Shown here one piece after another: positions 47,075 through 56,807 of a stretch of 64,000 nt of DNA (its first letter is position 1; each line of letters begins with the position of its first letter). Origin of the DNA: Henriciella sp. (GTDB taxonomy: Bacteria; Pseudomonadota; Alphaproteobacteria; Caulobacterales; Hyphomonadaceae). The notes beneath the pieces were generated by a model. It searched no databases, was not told where the DNA came from, and saw only the letters and a list, made by a program, of their open reading frames with translations. Made by a program: the position numbers and the translations under genes. The stretch spans positions 186,001 to 250,000 of the forward strand of contig JASJAO010000004.1 of the NCBI GenBank assembly GCA_030066975.1, written 5' to 3'.

Positions 47075-48201
47075 GCCAAACTCGCTTGCGTTGTTTTGGG
47101 GCGGTTCTGGCCGCTTGCTGGCCTACGACGGCGCCGTCTCCCGGACCTTTTTCGGCTTTTCGCCCCGTGAATCATCGATAGAAGCAAGCCTTCCCGCAAA
47201 CCGCGATCAGCGACCCGCATACGCCCTTGTGGCGCAAGGTCCCAGACGGCCTCAATTATGGCGCATCCCGCTGGCATCAGCACCGCGCGATCTTCCCCGA
47301 TTGTCGGATACTTCGCCCGACCCGCCACACCGACGGACTGAAGCTTGGATATGGTCGCCATCATCTGCGCTTGCGTCACCCACTGTCCGTCAACAAGGTC
47401 ACGCCGGTATTTGTTCAGGCCGAGGTGAACCCCGGTCAGGCAGGTCACGGTCCCGGATGTCCCGATGACATGCGCTTCGCCGCGTTCGAACACATCCCGA
47501 ATACGCTCTGCATGTTTCCAGTCCGAAAGCAGGCTTCGCGCTTTGGCGAGCATGGCCGGATAAGCTTCGTCCTCCGGCATATGATTAAAGGCTTCAGTGA
47601 GTGTGACGACCCCGATCGGCAGGCTTGTCCAGGCCTTGATCGGCGGTTTTTTGATCAGGGCGGGGAGACCGTTATTGTGCACGGGGCGCGTGTCAACGAA
47701 GGACAGTTCGGTCGATCCACCACCAATATCCAGGACCAGGACGTTCGGTACGTTGGGCTCCATCAGATTGTGACAGCCAATCAAAGCCAGCTTGGCTTCC
47801 TCTTCCGGGCCAATGATTTTGAATGTCATGCCCAGTTGTTCACGCACACGCTTGATAAAGTCCGGTCCGTTTTCTGCGCGTCGACACGCCTCTGTCGCGA
47901 TGCATCGAATATGACCGACACGCTTGGCTTTCAGTTTGGCGGAGATCTTTTCAAGCGCATCAATCGCGCGCTCAATCGAGGCGTCAGACAGTCGACCGGT
48001 CGCGGTCAGTCCCTGCCCCAGACGCACCATCTGCGAGTGTGAATCGATTACAGTGAAGCGATCGCGCTTCGGCGCGGCAATAAGCAGCCGACAATTATTC
48101 GTGCCCAAGTCCACCGCAGCATATAGCGGTGCCCTTTTGCGTTTGCCTGACCCGTTGCGGCTGCTACCTTGCCGGTCATCAGGCACTTTTTCTTTAGCCA
48201 T
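47071..48201 (-). CDS. Ppx/GppA-family phosphatase
   Basis: 376 residues from the ATG at 48201; an in-frame upstream start at 48261 is less likely. The family hydrolyses polyphosphate or pppGpp. The ASKHA-fold motifs are seen: AAVDLGTNNCRLLIA, ATEACRRAENG, VLDIGGGSTEL and VIGTSGTVTCL. The C-terminus is very basic (Arg/Lys-rich). Substrate choice between polyphosphate and pppGpp cannot be made from this. The rlmE start overlaps its stop, so the two are co-translated. Confidence 0.9.
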   Translation of the reverse strand: MAKEKVPDDRQGSSRNGSGKRKRAPLYAAVDLGTNNCRLLIAAPKRDRFTVIDSHSQMVRLGQGLTATGRLSDASIERAIDALEKISAKLKAKRVGHIRCIATEACRRAENGPDFIKRVREQLGMTFKIIGPEEEAKLALIGCHNLMEPNVPNVLVLDIGGGSTELSFVDTRPVHNNGLPALIKKPPIKAWTSLPIGVVTLTEAFNHMPEDEAYPAMLAKARSLLSDWKHAERIRDVFERGEAHVIGTSGTVTCLTGVHLGLNKYRRDLVDGQWVTQAQMMATISKLQSVGVAGRAKYPTIGEDRAVLMPAGCAIIEAVWDLAPQGRMRVADRGLREGLLLSMIHGAKSRKRSGRRRRRRPASGQNRPKTTQASLA

Positions 48202-48252
48202 GTGCGGCCCAAATCTTGTGCGTTGGTCAAACCTGTAGCACACAATGTCAGT

Positions 48253-48699
48253 ATGGGCCATCGACCAAACTTCTTGCAGCGCCTTGCAGGCGTTTTTCAG
48301 ACCTCAGCTGTAGAGGTACCCGCTGAAGTTGAGGAGCCCGTGGTCATTGCGCCTTCAGAGACGCCAAACGCGATCCCGACCACTGAGGCCAAGTACCAGA
48401 TCGGCCAGGTGGTGCGCCATCGGTTATTCGACTTTCACGGCGTCGTTTTCGATGTCGACCCGGTCTTTGCAAACACCGATGAGTGGTATGAAGCCATTCC
48501 CGAGGAAGTGCGCCCGGCCAAGAACCAGCCCTATTATCATCTCTTCGCAGAGAATGACCGCACGCATTATGTGGCCTATGTGTCAGAGCAGAACCTGAAA
48601 GCGGACGAGAGTAATCGCCGCGTCATGCATCCCGATATTCCAAATATGTTCGAGATGACAGACACAGGCTACGTCCTGAAATCGGTTCAACGGAACTAG
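48253..48699 (+). CDS. hspQ: HspQ heat-shock protein, N-terminally extended
   Basis: 148 residues from the ATG at 48253. The HspQ/YccV core begins at about residue 48: KYQIGQVVRHRLFDFHGVVF, then WYEAIPEEVRP and QPYYHLFAEN. HspQ is a specificity factor for Lon protease in enterics and binds hemimethylated DNA in vitro. E. coli HspQ is about 105 residues; here about 45 extra, Pro/Glu/Val-rich residues come first. It diverges from the ppx-like gene with a 51-bp gap, and its stop overlaps that of maiA. Confidence 0.88.
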   Translation: MGHRPNFLQRLAGVFQTSAVEVPAEVEEPVVIAPSETPNAIPTTEAKYQIGQVVRHRLFDFHGVVFDVDPVFANTDEWYEAIPEEVRPAKNQPYYHLFAENDRTHYVAYVSEQNLKADESNRRVMHPDIPNMFEMTDTGYVLKSVQRN

Positions 48700-49340
48700 G
48701 GTTTCACAGCCTCTGGCACAGCATCCTTGAAGGCTTGAATGTCGGCGCAGACCGCATCAATCTCCACCAGTCTTGGAAACGCGGACAGGTCCACTTTAAA
48801 TCGCTTAGCGTTATACATCTGCGGGATCAGGCAGACCTCCGCCAAAGTCGGCTGGTCGCCAAACAGAAGTCCCTGTCTGGAAGGCAAGTCCTTAGCGCCG
48901 GCTTCCAGAGCTGCAAAGCCTCGCAAAATCCAATCGCTATACCAGTTTGAGATGGCTGCTCTATCGGCTTGAAAGTCGGTGCGCAAAGTTTGCAGAACCG
49001 AGATATTGTTGAGGGGGTGAATGTCACAAGCAATTGTATCGGCGAATGCCCGCGCCTGGAGACGCAGAACCGGATCTACTGGCAGCAGAGCAGGCTCTGG
49101 ATGCGTTTCCTCCAACCATTCCAGGATCGCCATGGACTGGCCATGCACTTCGTCGTTCAGCTCGATCGCTGGAACGCGCATCTGCGGGTTCACCTTACGA
49201 TAGGCCTCAGTTGACTGTTCCTGTTGATCTGGATGCAGATTGATCGGGATGGACTGATACGCCACCCCCTTCAGATTGAACGCTATTCTCAAGCGATAGG
49301 ACGCTGAAGAACGCCAGTAATCGTAGAGCTTTAATAACAC
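48696..49340 (-). CDS. maiA: Maleylacetoacetate isomerase
   Basis: 214 residues from a GTG at 49340 with GAGGAG upstream. It is a zeta-class glutathione transferase; SSASYRLRIAFNLKG is the glutathione-site motif (usual SSCS; the Cys is Ala here). MaiA isomerises maleylacetoacetate in tyrosine breakdown. It diverges from phhA, which makes tyrosine from phenylalanine, so the pair forms a phenylalanine/tyrosine catabolic unit with a shared promoter region. Confidence 0.92.
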   Translation of the reverse strand: MLLKLYDYWRSSASYRLRIAFNLKGVAYQSIPINLHPDQQEQSTEAYRKVNPQMRVPAIELNDEVHGQSMAILEWLEETHPEPALLPVDPVLRLQARAFADTIACDIHPLNNISVLQTLRTDFQADRAAISNWYSDWILRGFAALEAGAKDLPSRQGLLFGDQPTLAEVCLIPQMYNAKRFKVDLSAFPRLVEIDAVCADIQAFKDAVPEAVKP

Positions 49341-49370
49341 AGATCACTCCTCGTCGATCAGTTGAACCAG

Positions 49371-49391
49371 CTTGCGGGCCAATGACGCAAG
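49371..49391. promoter_or_regulatory. Inverted repeat in the maiA/phhA promoter region
   Basis: CTTGCG (49371-49376) pairs with CGCAAG (49386-49391) across a 9-nt spacer. It lies between the divergent maiA and phhA genes, where an Lrp/AsnC-type or other regulator could act. If phhA started at the ATG at 49382, the site would lie inside it. Confidence 0.3.
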
Positions 49392-49423
49392 ACAGGCCGC
49401 CCTTCATGAGTTATATTAGTTGC

Positions 49424-50296
49424 ATGAGCAACCATTATTCAACGCCTCCGCCGAGCGCTGACTGGACGATCGATCAGGGTTGGAGCTCTTACACGCCGCA
49501 GCAGCATCAAACCTGGGATACGCTGTATGATCGTTTGCAGGAGGTCCTGCCCGGGCGTGCCGCGCCAGAGTTTTTGAACGGATTAGATGCGCTTGATCTC
49601 CATCGCGGCGGTATTCCTGATTTCAGAACCATCTCTGAAGAGCTTAAAGCCCTGACCGGTTGGCAAGTGGTGGCGGTTCCGGGTCTTGTCCCTGATGACG
49701 TGTTCTTTGAACACCTCGCCAATCGCCGCTTTCCGGCCGGCAATTTTATTCGGGAACCTGATCAACTGGACTACATTCAGGAACCGGATGTCTTTCATGA
49801 CGTATTCGGCCACGTCCCGATGCTGACCGATCCCGTTTTTGCCGACTATATGCAGGCCTATGGTGAAGGCGGACTTCGTAGCCTGCGGCACGCTTCGCTT
49901 AAAAATCTCGCTGCGCTCTATTGGTACACGGTGGAGTTCGGCCTGATCAACACGCCGCAAGGCTTGCGCATCTACGGCGCCGGGATCGTCTCTTCAGTGG
50001 CCGAAAGCAAGTTTTCGCTTGAAGACCCCTCGCCTAACCGCATCGCATTTGATCTCGAGCGCCTAATGCGTACCGACTATCGGATCGACGATTTTCAGCA
50101 AACCTACTTCGTGATCGAGTCTTATGAGCAACTGTTTCGGGCCACCGTCGATACTGACTTCGCGCCCCTCTACGCGAAGATGAATGGCAAGTTCGATTTC
50201 AAACCCGACACGGTGCTCGACACCGACCATGTCCTGCATCGAGGCACGCAAGCCTACGCCTTGTCAGGGGGCCGTTTCGCCACTTCAGGGCAATAG
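49424..50296 (+). CDS. phhA: Phenylalanine 4-monooxygenase
   Basis: 290 residues from the ATG at 49424; in-frame ATGs at 49382 and 49406 would add 14 or 8 residues. It hydroxylates Phe to Tyr with tetrahydropterin and non-haem iron. The iron ligands are His125 and His130 (FHDVFGH) and Glu171 (YWYTVEFG). GQGW-like DQGWSSYT and GIPDFRTISEELKALTGW are typical of bacterial PAH. Its 3' end overlaps queA by 12 bp on the opposite strand. Confidence 0.95.
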   Translation: MSNHYSTPPPSADWTIDQGWSSYTPQQHQTWDTLYDRLQEVLPGRAAPEFLNGLDALDLHRGGIPDFRTISEELKALTGWQVVAVPGLVPDDVFFEHLANRRFPAGNFIREPDQLDYIQEPDVFHDVFGHVPMLTDPVFADYMQAYGEGGLRSLRHASLKNLAALYWYTVEFGLINTPQGLRIYGAGIVSSVAESKFSLEDPSPNRIAFDLERLMRTDYRIDDFQQTYFVIESYEQLFRATVDTDFAPLYAKMNGKFDFKPDTVLDTDHVLHRGTQAYALSGGRFATSGQ

Positions 50297-51343
50297 CAAG
50301 CACGCATCGCCATAGGAGTAGAACCGATATTTTCGGGCAATCGCGTGGGCGTAGGCGGCTTGCATAATCTCTGTTCCCATCAGGGCGCAGACCAGCATGA
50401 ACAGGCTGGACTTCGGCAGGTGGAAATTGGTGATCAAAGCATCCGTCGCACCGATCCGATCGCCCGGTTTGAGAAAAATATCGGTTGGCCCCGTTGCAGC
50501 AGAAAGCTCGCCCTGCGCATTCAGGCAGCTCTCCAAAGTCCGCATCGCGGTCGTTCCCACCGCCACGCAGCGATGACCCAATCGGCGGCTTTGATTGATC
50601 CGATTGGCCGTCGCGGGCTTTAGCTCCCGCCATTCCGCGTGCAAGCGGTTGGCTTCGATCTGGCTTTCTTTCAACGGCGCAAAGGTGCCTAGCCCGACAT
50701 GCAGCCGCACGGTTTCGCGATGCAGCCCCGCGGCATCAATCTCGTCCAGCAGACGCTGTGTAAAATGCAGACCGGCTGTCGGCGCCGCGACCGAGGCGGC
50801 TTCCTCGCCAGCAAATGAAGTTTGATACGTCGTCTTGTCTTCAGCATCTGCGGCGCGGCGACGCGCGATATAAGGCGGCAAGGGCATCGCGCCATACCGT
50901 TCAAGCGCCGAGACAAGGTCTGCCGCAGGCAAGTTGAACTCAATGACCGTCTCGCCGTCCTCAAGTTTATCGACAACCCGCGCTGCGAACTGTTCACCAA
51001 ACTCGATTGTGTCACCGGTCTTGAGACGCTTGCCCGGTCGAGCCAGAGTTTTCCATTTTGTTCCCGAGACATGCTCAACCAGGTTCACATCAACCGAGAT
51101 ATCATGTCCAAGTTCATCGCGTGCGGGTCGAACGCCCTTTAGAGCCGCCGGCAAGACGCGCGTATCGTTGAAAACCAGAACATCGCCGGGGGTCAGATAA
51201 GCCGGTAAATCACGCACAGACGCGTCTTCCAAACGTCCGTCGCCATGCACAACTAATAATCGTGCGGCATCTTGCGGCGTTACCGGTCGTAGCGCGATAC
51301 GCTCCTCCGGCAGCACAAAATCAAAGACTGACAGGTCTGTCAG
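50285..51343 (-). CDS. queA: QueA tRNA ribosyltransferase-isomerase, probable CTG start
   Basis: 352 residues if started at a CTG at 51343. QueA adds the epoxycyclopentane precursor of queuosine to tRNA from SAM. The match is full: RPVTPQDAARLLV, VFNDTRVLPAAL, AAPTAGLHFTQ and TDALITNFHLPKS. The family's N-terminal FxFxLPEERIA block is encoded as VFDFVLPEERIA, but the first ATG/GTG/TTG in frame (GTG at 51316) comes after FDF. Upstream, the frame stays open to the TAG of the cyclophilin gene, and an AGGGG site lies 6 nt before the CTG at 51343. The minimal standard start would be 51316. Confidence 0.93.
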   Translation of the reverse strand: MTDLSVFDFVLPEERIALRPVTPQDAARLLVVHGDGRLEDASVRDLPAYLTPGDVLVFNDTRVLPAALKGVRPARDELGHDISVDVNLVEHVSGTKWKTLARPGKRLKTGDTIEFGEQFAARVVDKLEDGETVIEFNLPAADLVSALERYGAMPLPPYIARRRAADAEDKTTYQTSFAGEEAASVAAPTAGLHFTQRLLDEIDAAGLHRETVRLHVGLGTFAPLKESQIEANRLHAEWRELKPATANRINQSRRLGHRCVAVGTTAMRTLESCLNAQGELSAATGPTDIFLKPGDRIGATDALITNFHLPKSSLFMLVCALMGTEIMQAAYAHAIARKYRFYSYGDACLLLP

Positions 51344-51352
51344 GACAGGCCC

Positions 51353-52234
51353 CTATTTCACAACCGCCGGAACCGGAGGCAGGTCGCAAACCCGATTGCC
51401 CAAGCGGTCCGCTGCAACAAGACGGTCCGCCCAGCTCTGAACGCTGGTTTTCTGCACAAACACTTCCGGACGGTCGGCTTCTGGAAGATCCGCGGCAAGC
51501 GTCGCGCTTAACAGCACATCCGGATTTGGAATCGGAAAGCCGTTCGGACGTGGCCCCAATTTGATTTTCTTCACCACATCCAGGCCAACCAAGACCCGAC
51601 CTTTGGCCGTGTATTGCTTGTCCAGGTGCTGGCCTCCATCGGAAATCAGAAAGAATTGCGCGTTGCCAGAATTCGGATCATCGGTGCGCGCGGTCGACAG
51701 TACACCCGGGCAATGCGGAATCCAGCTTTCAACTTGTCCATCACGTGACATCTCAGCCAGGAACTGGGCCTGCGTTTCGATTGGAAACCCATTATAATAG
51801 CCGCCTGTCGCAGAATCTGCCGGGCCAATCGTATCGAGCGGCATGTCGGCAGGAGTCCGTCGAAACACGAATTGCCCATCCATCGGCGGCAGCATCTTAT
51901 CCTGCCCATGCGTGGCTGCCACGTCGCCACCTTGCGCCATAAAGCCTTGAATCACACGGTGAAACTCGGTCCCATCATACAGAGCTGACTGCACATAGGC
52001 ACGAAACTGATCGGCATGCTCCGGGGCGACATCCGGCAGCAATTCGATGAGAATCTCACCTTTGGACGTATTGAAGATGACCAGATTGGCGGGGTCAACA
52101 GCGCGCCAATCACCTGGCGCGGCCTCAACATCAGCGTATGTGAAGTCCGGTGATGTACCATCTTCTGTGTCTGCCCCTGCACAGGCAACAAATCCCAGAA
52201 AAGTCAGTCCGCTCAGCAGGCTACGAAAAATCAT
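51353..52234 (-). CDS. Cyclophilin-type peptidyl-prolyl isomerase lipoprotein
   Basis: 293 residues. The signal peptide ends in the lipobox GFVAC (Cys18). The cyclophilin domain follows: EFHRVIQGFMAQGGD, then NSGNAQFFLI and the TAKGRVLVGLDVVKKI part. The C-terminal 60 residues form a tail not seen in the minimal domain. It probably speeds folding of envelope proteins. Its ATG overlaps the coaD stop (ATGA); queA follows in the same frame after its TAG. Confidence 0.88.
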   Translation of the reverse strand: MIFRSLLSGLTFLGFVACAGADTEDGTSPDFTYADVEAAPGDWRAVDPANLVIFNTSKGEILIELLPDVAPEHADQFRAYVQSALYDGTEFHRVIQGFMAQGGDVAATHGQDKMLPPMDGQFVFRRTPADMPLDTIGPADSATGGYYNGFPIETQAQFLAEMSRDGQVESWIPHCPGVLSTARTDDPNSGNAQFFLISDGGQHLDKQYTAKGRVLVGLDVVKKIKLGPRPNGFPIPNPDVLLSATLAADLPEADRPEVFVQKTSVQSWADRLVAADRLGNRVCDLPPVPAVVK

Positions 52235-52728
52235 TTCTTATACTTCTCCAACAAACGCTGTTTCACGCTCGGTGTGACAAATGGTGTGATGTCCCCGCCA
52301 AAACGGGCGATTTCCTTGACGAGCCGCGATGCAACGGCCTGATGCTTAACATCGGCCATCAGGAAGACGGTTTCAATCTCGCGATTCAGTTGTTCATTCA
52401 TGGCGGTCATCTGAAACTCGTATTCAAAGTCTGACACCGCGCGTAATCCGCGCACAATGACATTGACTTCGCATTCTTCAGCAAAATGCATCAACAATTT
52501 GTCGAAGGGGCGAACTTCTATTTCGGCACGCCCCGGGCCGGACAGTCGCGCGCATTCTTCCTGCATCATCTCGATCCGCTCTTCGAGGAGGAAGAGCGGC
52601 CGTTTCGCCTCACTGACGGCAACACCAATGATCAGCTTATCGACGAGCTTCATCGCCCGACCGATAATGTCCATATGCCCCATCGTGACCGGATCGAACG
52701 TTCCCGGATACAGCCCCAATCGTTTCAT
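52231..52728 (-). CDS. coaD: Phosphopantetheine adenylyltransferase
   Basis: 165 residues. It joins ATP and 4'-phosphopantetheine to make dephospho-CoA. The nucleotidyl-transferase motifs are GTFDPVTMGH (T/HxGH at 15-18) and RGLRAVSDFEYEFQM, which binds substrate. The length and hydrophobic core fit CoaD. It lies 43 bp downstream of gyrA and overlaps the cyclophilin gene by ATGA. Confidence 0.96.
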   Translation of the reverse strand: MKRLGLYPGTFDPVTMGHMDIIGRAMKLVDKLIIGVAVSEAKRPLFLLEERIEMMQEECARLSGPGRAEIEVRPFDKLLMHFAEECEVNVIVRGLRAVSDFEYEFQMTAMNEQLNREIETVFLMADVKHQAVASRLVKEIARFGGDITPFVTPSVKQRLLEKYKK

Positions 52729-52771
52729 GCGCGCCTCCAGATATTCGCGATCCGCGTCCTAGACGGACGTT

Positions 52772-55543
52772 CTACGCTTCATCTGTATCGTCATCGCCGT
52801 CATCTACAAGGCGTGCAACAGAAACAACCCGCTCGTCATCCTTGGTTCGCAGCACCCAGACGCCTGCGGTGGACCGTCCGGCGATGCGAATTTGGTCCAC
52901 GGGTGTACGGATCAGCTGACCCGCATCCGTCACCAGCATGACCTCGTCTCCGTCTTCAACGGTGAAGGATTGTGCAATCTTTTTGATCGGTCCGGTCTTC
53001 TTGTTGCTACCCCAGATATTGTGCGCAACGAGGCCTTTTCCGCCGCGACCCGTAACCCGATAGTCGTAGGCCGAAGAGCGTTTGCCCATGCCGTCATCTG
53101 CGATGGTCAGGATGAACTGGTCAGCAGCGCCAAGCTCCGCGATCCGCTCGGCTGACAGAGCTGCTTCTTCGGACGCCTCTTCGCCATCCTCTTCCAGGCT
53201 CTCGGAAACGTCCTCGTCTTCACCCGTGGCTGCCCGGCGCATGGCGGACGCATGTTTCAGATAAGCGCGGGCTTCGGCACTGGTGACATCCACATGCCGC
53301 AGGATGCCCATGGCGATCACCTTGTCACCTTCGGCGAGGCGTATGCCGCGTACACCGGTGGAGTTCCGGCCGGCAAACACCCGCACATCGTCGGCGCGAA
53401 AACGAATGCACTGCCCGAGCGCCGTGGTCAGGAAGACATCATGCTGCGCCGAACAGACTTTAACGGATACGAGCCCATCACCTTCATCCAGTTTCATCGC
53501 GATCTTGCCATTGCGATTGACGCGTACAAAGTCGGACAGCTTGTTTCGGCGGACATTGCCCGAGCGCGTCGCAAACATGACGTCCATTTCGGCCCGGGTT
53601 TCTTCATCATCAGGGAGGGGCATCACGCTTTCGATCCGCTCATCCTTTGACAGCGGGAACAGGTTTACCAGCGCCTTGCCGCGCGATTGCGGGGAACCAA
53701 CCGGCAAGCGCCAAACCTTTTCCTTGTAGACCATGCCTTCGGAGCTGAAGAACAGGATCTCAGTGTGCGTATTGGCCGTAAACAGGCGTGTGACGAAATC
53801 TTCGTCCTTCATCGACACGCCGGAGCGACCCTTACCGCCGCGATGCTGGGTGCGATACGTCGAGAGCGGCGTGCGTTTGACGTAGCCACCGTGCGTCACG
53901 GTGACGACCATGTCTTCGCGCTCAATGAGATCCTCATCATCCATGTCCGCTCCGCCGAACGTGAATTCAGACCGGCGCGGCACGGCAAACTTCTCTTTCA
54001 CCTCGCTGAGTTCGCCGCGAATAATGTCGAGAATACGTGGCCGAGAACGCAATATATCGAGATAGTCGGCAATCTTCTCCGCCAGACCTTTGGCTTCGCC
54101 ACCAATCTCGTCGCGACCAAGTCCCGTCAGTCGAGAGAGCTGTAAGGCGAGGATCGCGCGTGCCTGTTCATCGGAGAGGAAGATCGCCTTATCCCCATCC
54201 CAACGGGTCCGACGATCCGCGACCAGTTCCAGGAGCGGGCCCATATCCATGATCGGCCAGGCCTTGGCGAGCAGTCGCTCACGCGCGGTATTCGGATCCG
54301 GCGCATTTCGAATGATCGAGATAATCTCATCAATATTCGCAACCGCCATAGCGAGGCCGACCAAGACATGCGCGCGGTCACGGGCTTTGTTCAGCTCAAA
54401 CTTGGTGCGGCGCGCAACAACTTCTTCGCGGAACTGAATGAACGCCTGCAGGATCTGGCGCAGGTTCAACTGTTCCGGACGCCCGCCATTCAAAGCCAAC
54501 ATATTGGCCGGGAAGCTTGTGCGCAGCTGCGAGTAACGATGCAACTGGTTCAGCACGACTTCGGCGCTGGCATCCTTTTTGATCTCGATCACAACCCGAA
54601 TGCCGTGGCGGTCGGATTCGTCGCGCAGATCAGCAATGCCCTCGATCCTTTTCTCGCGCACCATCTGCGCAATTTTCTCAACCAAGGTCGCCTTGTTCAC
54701 CTGATAGGGAATCTCAGTGACGACGATGGCTTGCCGCCCATTACGCATTTCCTCAAACTCGGACCGCGCCTGCATCAGGATCGATCCGCGCCCTTCAAGC
54801 AATGCCTTGCGGGATCCAGCATGTCCAAGGATCAGGCCGCCCGTCGGAAAGTCAGGGCCCGGAACGATGTCCAGCAGAGTCTCGTCATCGATCGCAGGGT
54901 CATCGATCATCGCCATGGTCGCGTCGATCACTTCGCCCAGATTGTGCGGCGGAATATTCGTCGCCATACCGACCGCAATACCCCCCGCCCCATTCACCAA
55001 CAGGTTCGGATACTGAGCTGGCAGAACCATGGGCTCTTGCTGCGAGCCATCATAGGTATCCTGAAAGTCGACCGTGTCCTTGTCGATGTCGGCGAGCAGA
55101 TATGTCGCTGCCTTGGTCATCCGCGATTCGGTGTAGCGCATCGCCGCTGGCGGATCATTGTCGATCGAGCCGAAGTTGCCCTGCCCGTCGACCAGGGTCA
55201 GCCCCATTGAGAAAGGCTGTGCCATTCGGACCAGCGCGTCATAGATCGCGCTGTCGCCGTGGGGGTGGTAGTTCCCCATCACCGCGCCGACAATGTTCGC
55301 CGACTTCTTGTAAGGCTTGTCCGGCGTGTTGCCGTTAACCTGCATCGCATAGAGGATGCGGCGGTGGACCGGTTTCAAACCATCGCGCACATCAGGCAGC
55401 GCCCGGCTGACAATCACGCTCATCGCATAGTCGAGGTACGACCGTTTCAGCTCAGTCTCGATATTGATCGGATCGATACCCTCTTCTGAGGGATCCGGCT
55501 CCGGCATTTCCGGCTCTTCTGGCGGAGTATTCTCGTCGCTCAA
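52772..55543 (-). CDS. gyrA: DNA gyrase subunit A
   Basis: 923 residues. With GyrB it introduces negative supercoils. The catalytic tyrosine is Tyr137 ([10 protein letters not shown]). The quinolone region reads [17 protein letters not shown], with Ser98 and Asp102, the usual sensitive residues. The C-terminal beta-pinwheel carries the GyrA box region ([13 protein letters not shown]) and repeats such as VVRNKLS-type strands, then an acidic insert of about 35 residues ([20 protein letters not shown]) and an acidic tail. The acidic N-terminal 25 residues are longer than in E. coli. Confidence 0.97.
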   Translation of the reverse strand: MSDENTPPEEPEMPEPDPSEEGIDPINIETELKRSYLDYAMSVIVSRALPDVRDGLKPVHRRILYAMQVNGNTPDKPYKKSANIVGAVMGNYHPHGDSAIYDALVRMAQPFSMGLTLVDGQGNFGSIDNDPPAAMRYTESRMTKAATYLLADIDKDTVDFQDTYDGSQQEPMVLPAQYPNLLVNGAGGIAVGMATNIPPHNLGEVIDATMAMIDDPAIDDETLLDIVPGPDFPTGGLILGHAGSRKALLEGRGSILMQARSEFEEMRNGRQAIVVTEIPYQVNKATLVEKIAQMVREKRIEGIADLRDESDRHGIRVVIEIKKDASAEVVLNQLHRYSQLRTSFPANMLALNGGRPEQLNLRQILQAFIQFREEVVARRTKFELNKARDRAHVLVGLAMAVANIDEIISIIRNAPDPNTARERLLAKAWPIMDMGPLLELVADRRTRWDGDKAIFLSDEQARAILALQLSRLTGLGRDEIGGEAKGLAEKIADYLDILRSRPRILDIIRGELSEVKEKFAVPRRSEFTFGGADMDDEDLIEREDMVVTVTHGGYVKRTPLSTYRTQHRGGKGRSGVSMKDEDFVTRLFTANTHTEILFFSSEGMVYKEKVWRLPVGSPQSRGKALVNLFPLSKDERIESVMPLPDDEETRAEMDVMFATRSGNVRRNKLSDFVRVNRNGKIAMKLDEGDGLVSVKVCSAQHDVFLTTALGQCIRFRADDVRVFAGRNSTGVRGIRLAEGDKVIAMGILRHVDVTSAEARAYLKHASAMRRAATGEDEDVSESLEEDGEEASEEAALSAERIAELGAADQFILTIADDGMGKRSSAYDYRVTGRGGKGLVAHNIWGSNKKTGPIKKIAQSFTVEDGDEVMLVTDAGQLIRTPVDQIRIAGRSTAGVWVLRTKDDERVVSVARLVDDGDDDTDEA

Positions 55544-55651
55544 GGGACATCGCCTCTCTGTTTCGCGACAGGCTTCGAATCGCCTGTTCGTATCGCATAG
55601 AAGACTAGCAGGATGAGGCGGCGCTTACAAATGTCTGAAACAGCCCTTATA

Positions 55652-55664
55652 GTGTTATAAACAC
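55652..55664. promoter_or_regulatory. Palindrome upstream of the Kelch lipoprotein gene
   Basis: GTGTTATAAACAC has perfect 5-bp arms around ATA and ends 20 bp before the GTG at 55685. It includes a TATAAA-like -10 sequence, so a repressor here could block the promoter. It does not match the Zur-type box fully. Confidence 0.35.
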
Positions 55665-55684
55665 ACCTCAGAAGGAACGCTCAA

Positions 55685-56731
55685 GTGTCTGAATATATTG
55701 CATTTAATAGACGACAAACGGTTGGCCTTCTGCTTGGATTGGGGATTGCTGGTTGCACCGCGCCGGATGGGTCTACGAATCCGGTCACAGAAACGGCAAA
55801 ACCGACCCCCTCGGCCTGGCAAGCAGGTCCGAAATTACCGTTCGCCGTTCAGGAAATATATCCCTGTATGCACAATGGGCGAGTGCATCTGGCAGGTGGC
55901 TTTGTTGCTGAAGGTGAGCGAATTTCCGGTCCGACGGATCAGCATGTGTCCTGGGGCGTAGGTTCGCAGACATGGACCCCTGAACCCTCTCTACCCACGC
56001 CGCGCCATCATCCAAACTTGATTAGCTTTGACGGACACCTGTTAGCCATTGGCGGCTTCGAATCTGCATCCGCTGACGCCGTTTGGATCACGCAGTCTGG
56101 TGTCTGGAAGCTGGTCGGCACGACCTGGGAAGACGCTCCGTCACTCCCACAGCCAAATGGTGAGAGTGTGACCTGCGTCCTCGGTGATCACTTGCATGTC
56201 TGCGGCGGCCGAAAGCCTCAAGGCGGATCCAATGCCAGTTGGAATGATCACACTGATATTGCTGACCACTTCGTCCTAACGGGACTGGATGGGATTTGGG
56301 AAACCGCAGCCCCGCTGCCAACGGCAAGAAATAGCGCCGCGAGTGCTGTGATTGGCGACAGTTGGCATGTCGTCGGCGGACGCACCGTTGCTGACGGCAA
56401 TACGCCTGTACATGAGGTCTATGACGTAAACGAAGATCGCTGGCGTACGGTCGCGCCCATGCCTCAAGGTCAGGGCGGTCTCGCCGCCGTCGCACTCGAT
56501 CAGAAGGTGTACGCTTTTGGGGGTGAGTACTTTAACGATGGCGGTGGAGTTTATCCGGAGTGCTGGGTCTATGACCCAACTGCCGATGCCTGGTCAGCCC
56601 TTCCGGACATGCCAAATCCCCGCCATGGCCTGGGCGCTGTCGCGATTGACGGGAAGGCCTACGTGATTGGCGGTGCCCTTCAGGTCGGCGGAAACCAGAC
56701 GTCAGATCTGGTTGAGGTGTTCACGCCTTAA
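55685..56731 (+). CDS. Kelch-repeat lipoprotein, possible Tat signal
   Basis: 348 residues from a GTG with AAGGA upstream. The N-terminus FNRRQTVGLLLGLGIAGC combines an Arg-Arg pair with a lipobox (Cys24), so export by Tat and lipid anchoring are likely. The mature part has Kelch-type blades: PRHHPNLISFDGHLLAIGGF, GLAAVALDQKVYAFGGEYF and HGLGAVAIDGKAYVIGGA. Such propellers bind ligands or, as in NanM or galactose-oxidase-like proteins, act on sugars. No catalytic residues are assigned. Confidence 0.8.
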   Translation: MSEYIAFNRRQTVGLLLGLGIAGCTAPDGSTNPVTETAKPTPSAWQAGPKLPFAVQEIYPCMHNGRVHLAGGFVAEGERISGPTDQHVSWGVGSQTWTPEPSLPTPRHHPNLISFDGHLLAIGGFESASADAVWITQSGVWKLVGTTWEDAPSLPQPNGESVTCVLGDHLHVCGGRKPQGGSNASWNDHTDIADHFVLTGLDGIWETAAPLPTARNSAASAVIGDSWHVVGGRTVADGNTPVHEVYDVNEDRWRTVAPMPQGQGGLAAVALDQKVYAFGGEYFNDGGGVYPECWVYDPTADAWSALPDMPNPRHGLGAVAIDGKAYVIGGALQVGGNQTSDLVEVFTP

Positions 56732-56807
56732 GCCTTGGTTGAGCATCTCGATTGACAGAGCAAAACCTCCGTGGTGCCCTTACCTCAACAACAAGTGGGA
56801 GGGTGCG

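Noticed and set aside
55230-55290. Quinolone-resistance change in gyrA
   Set aside because: The region has Ser98 and Asp102, the usual sensitive residues.
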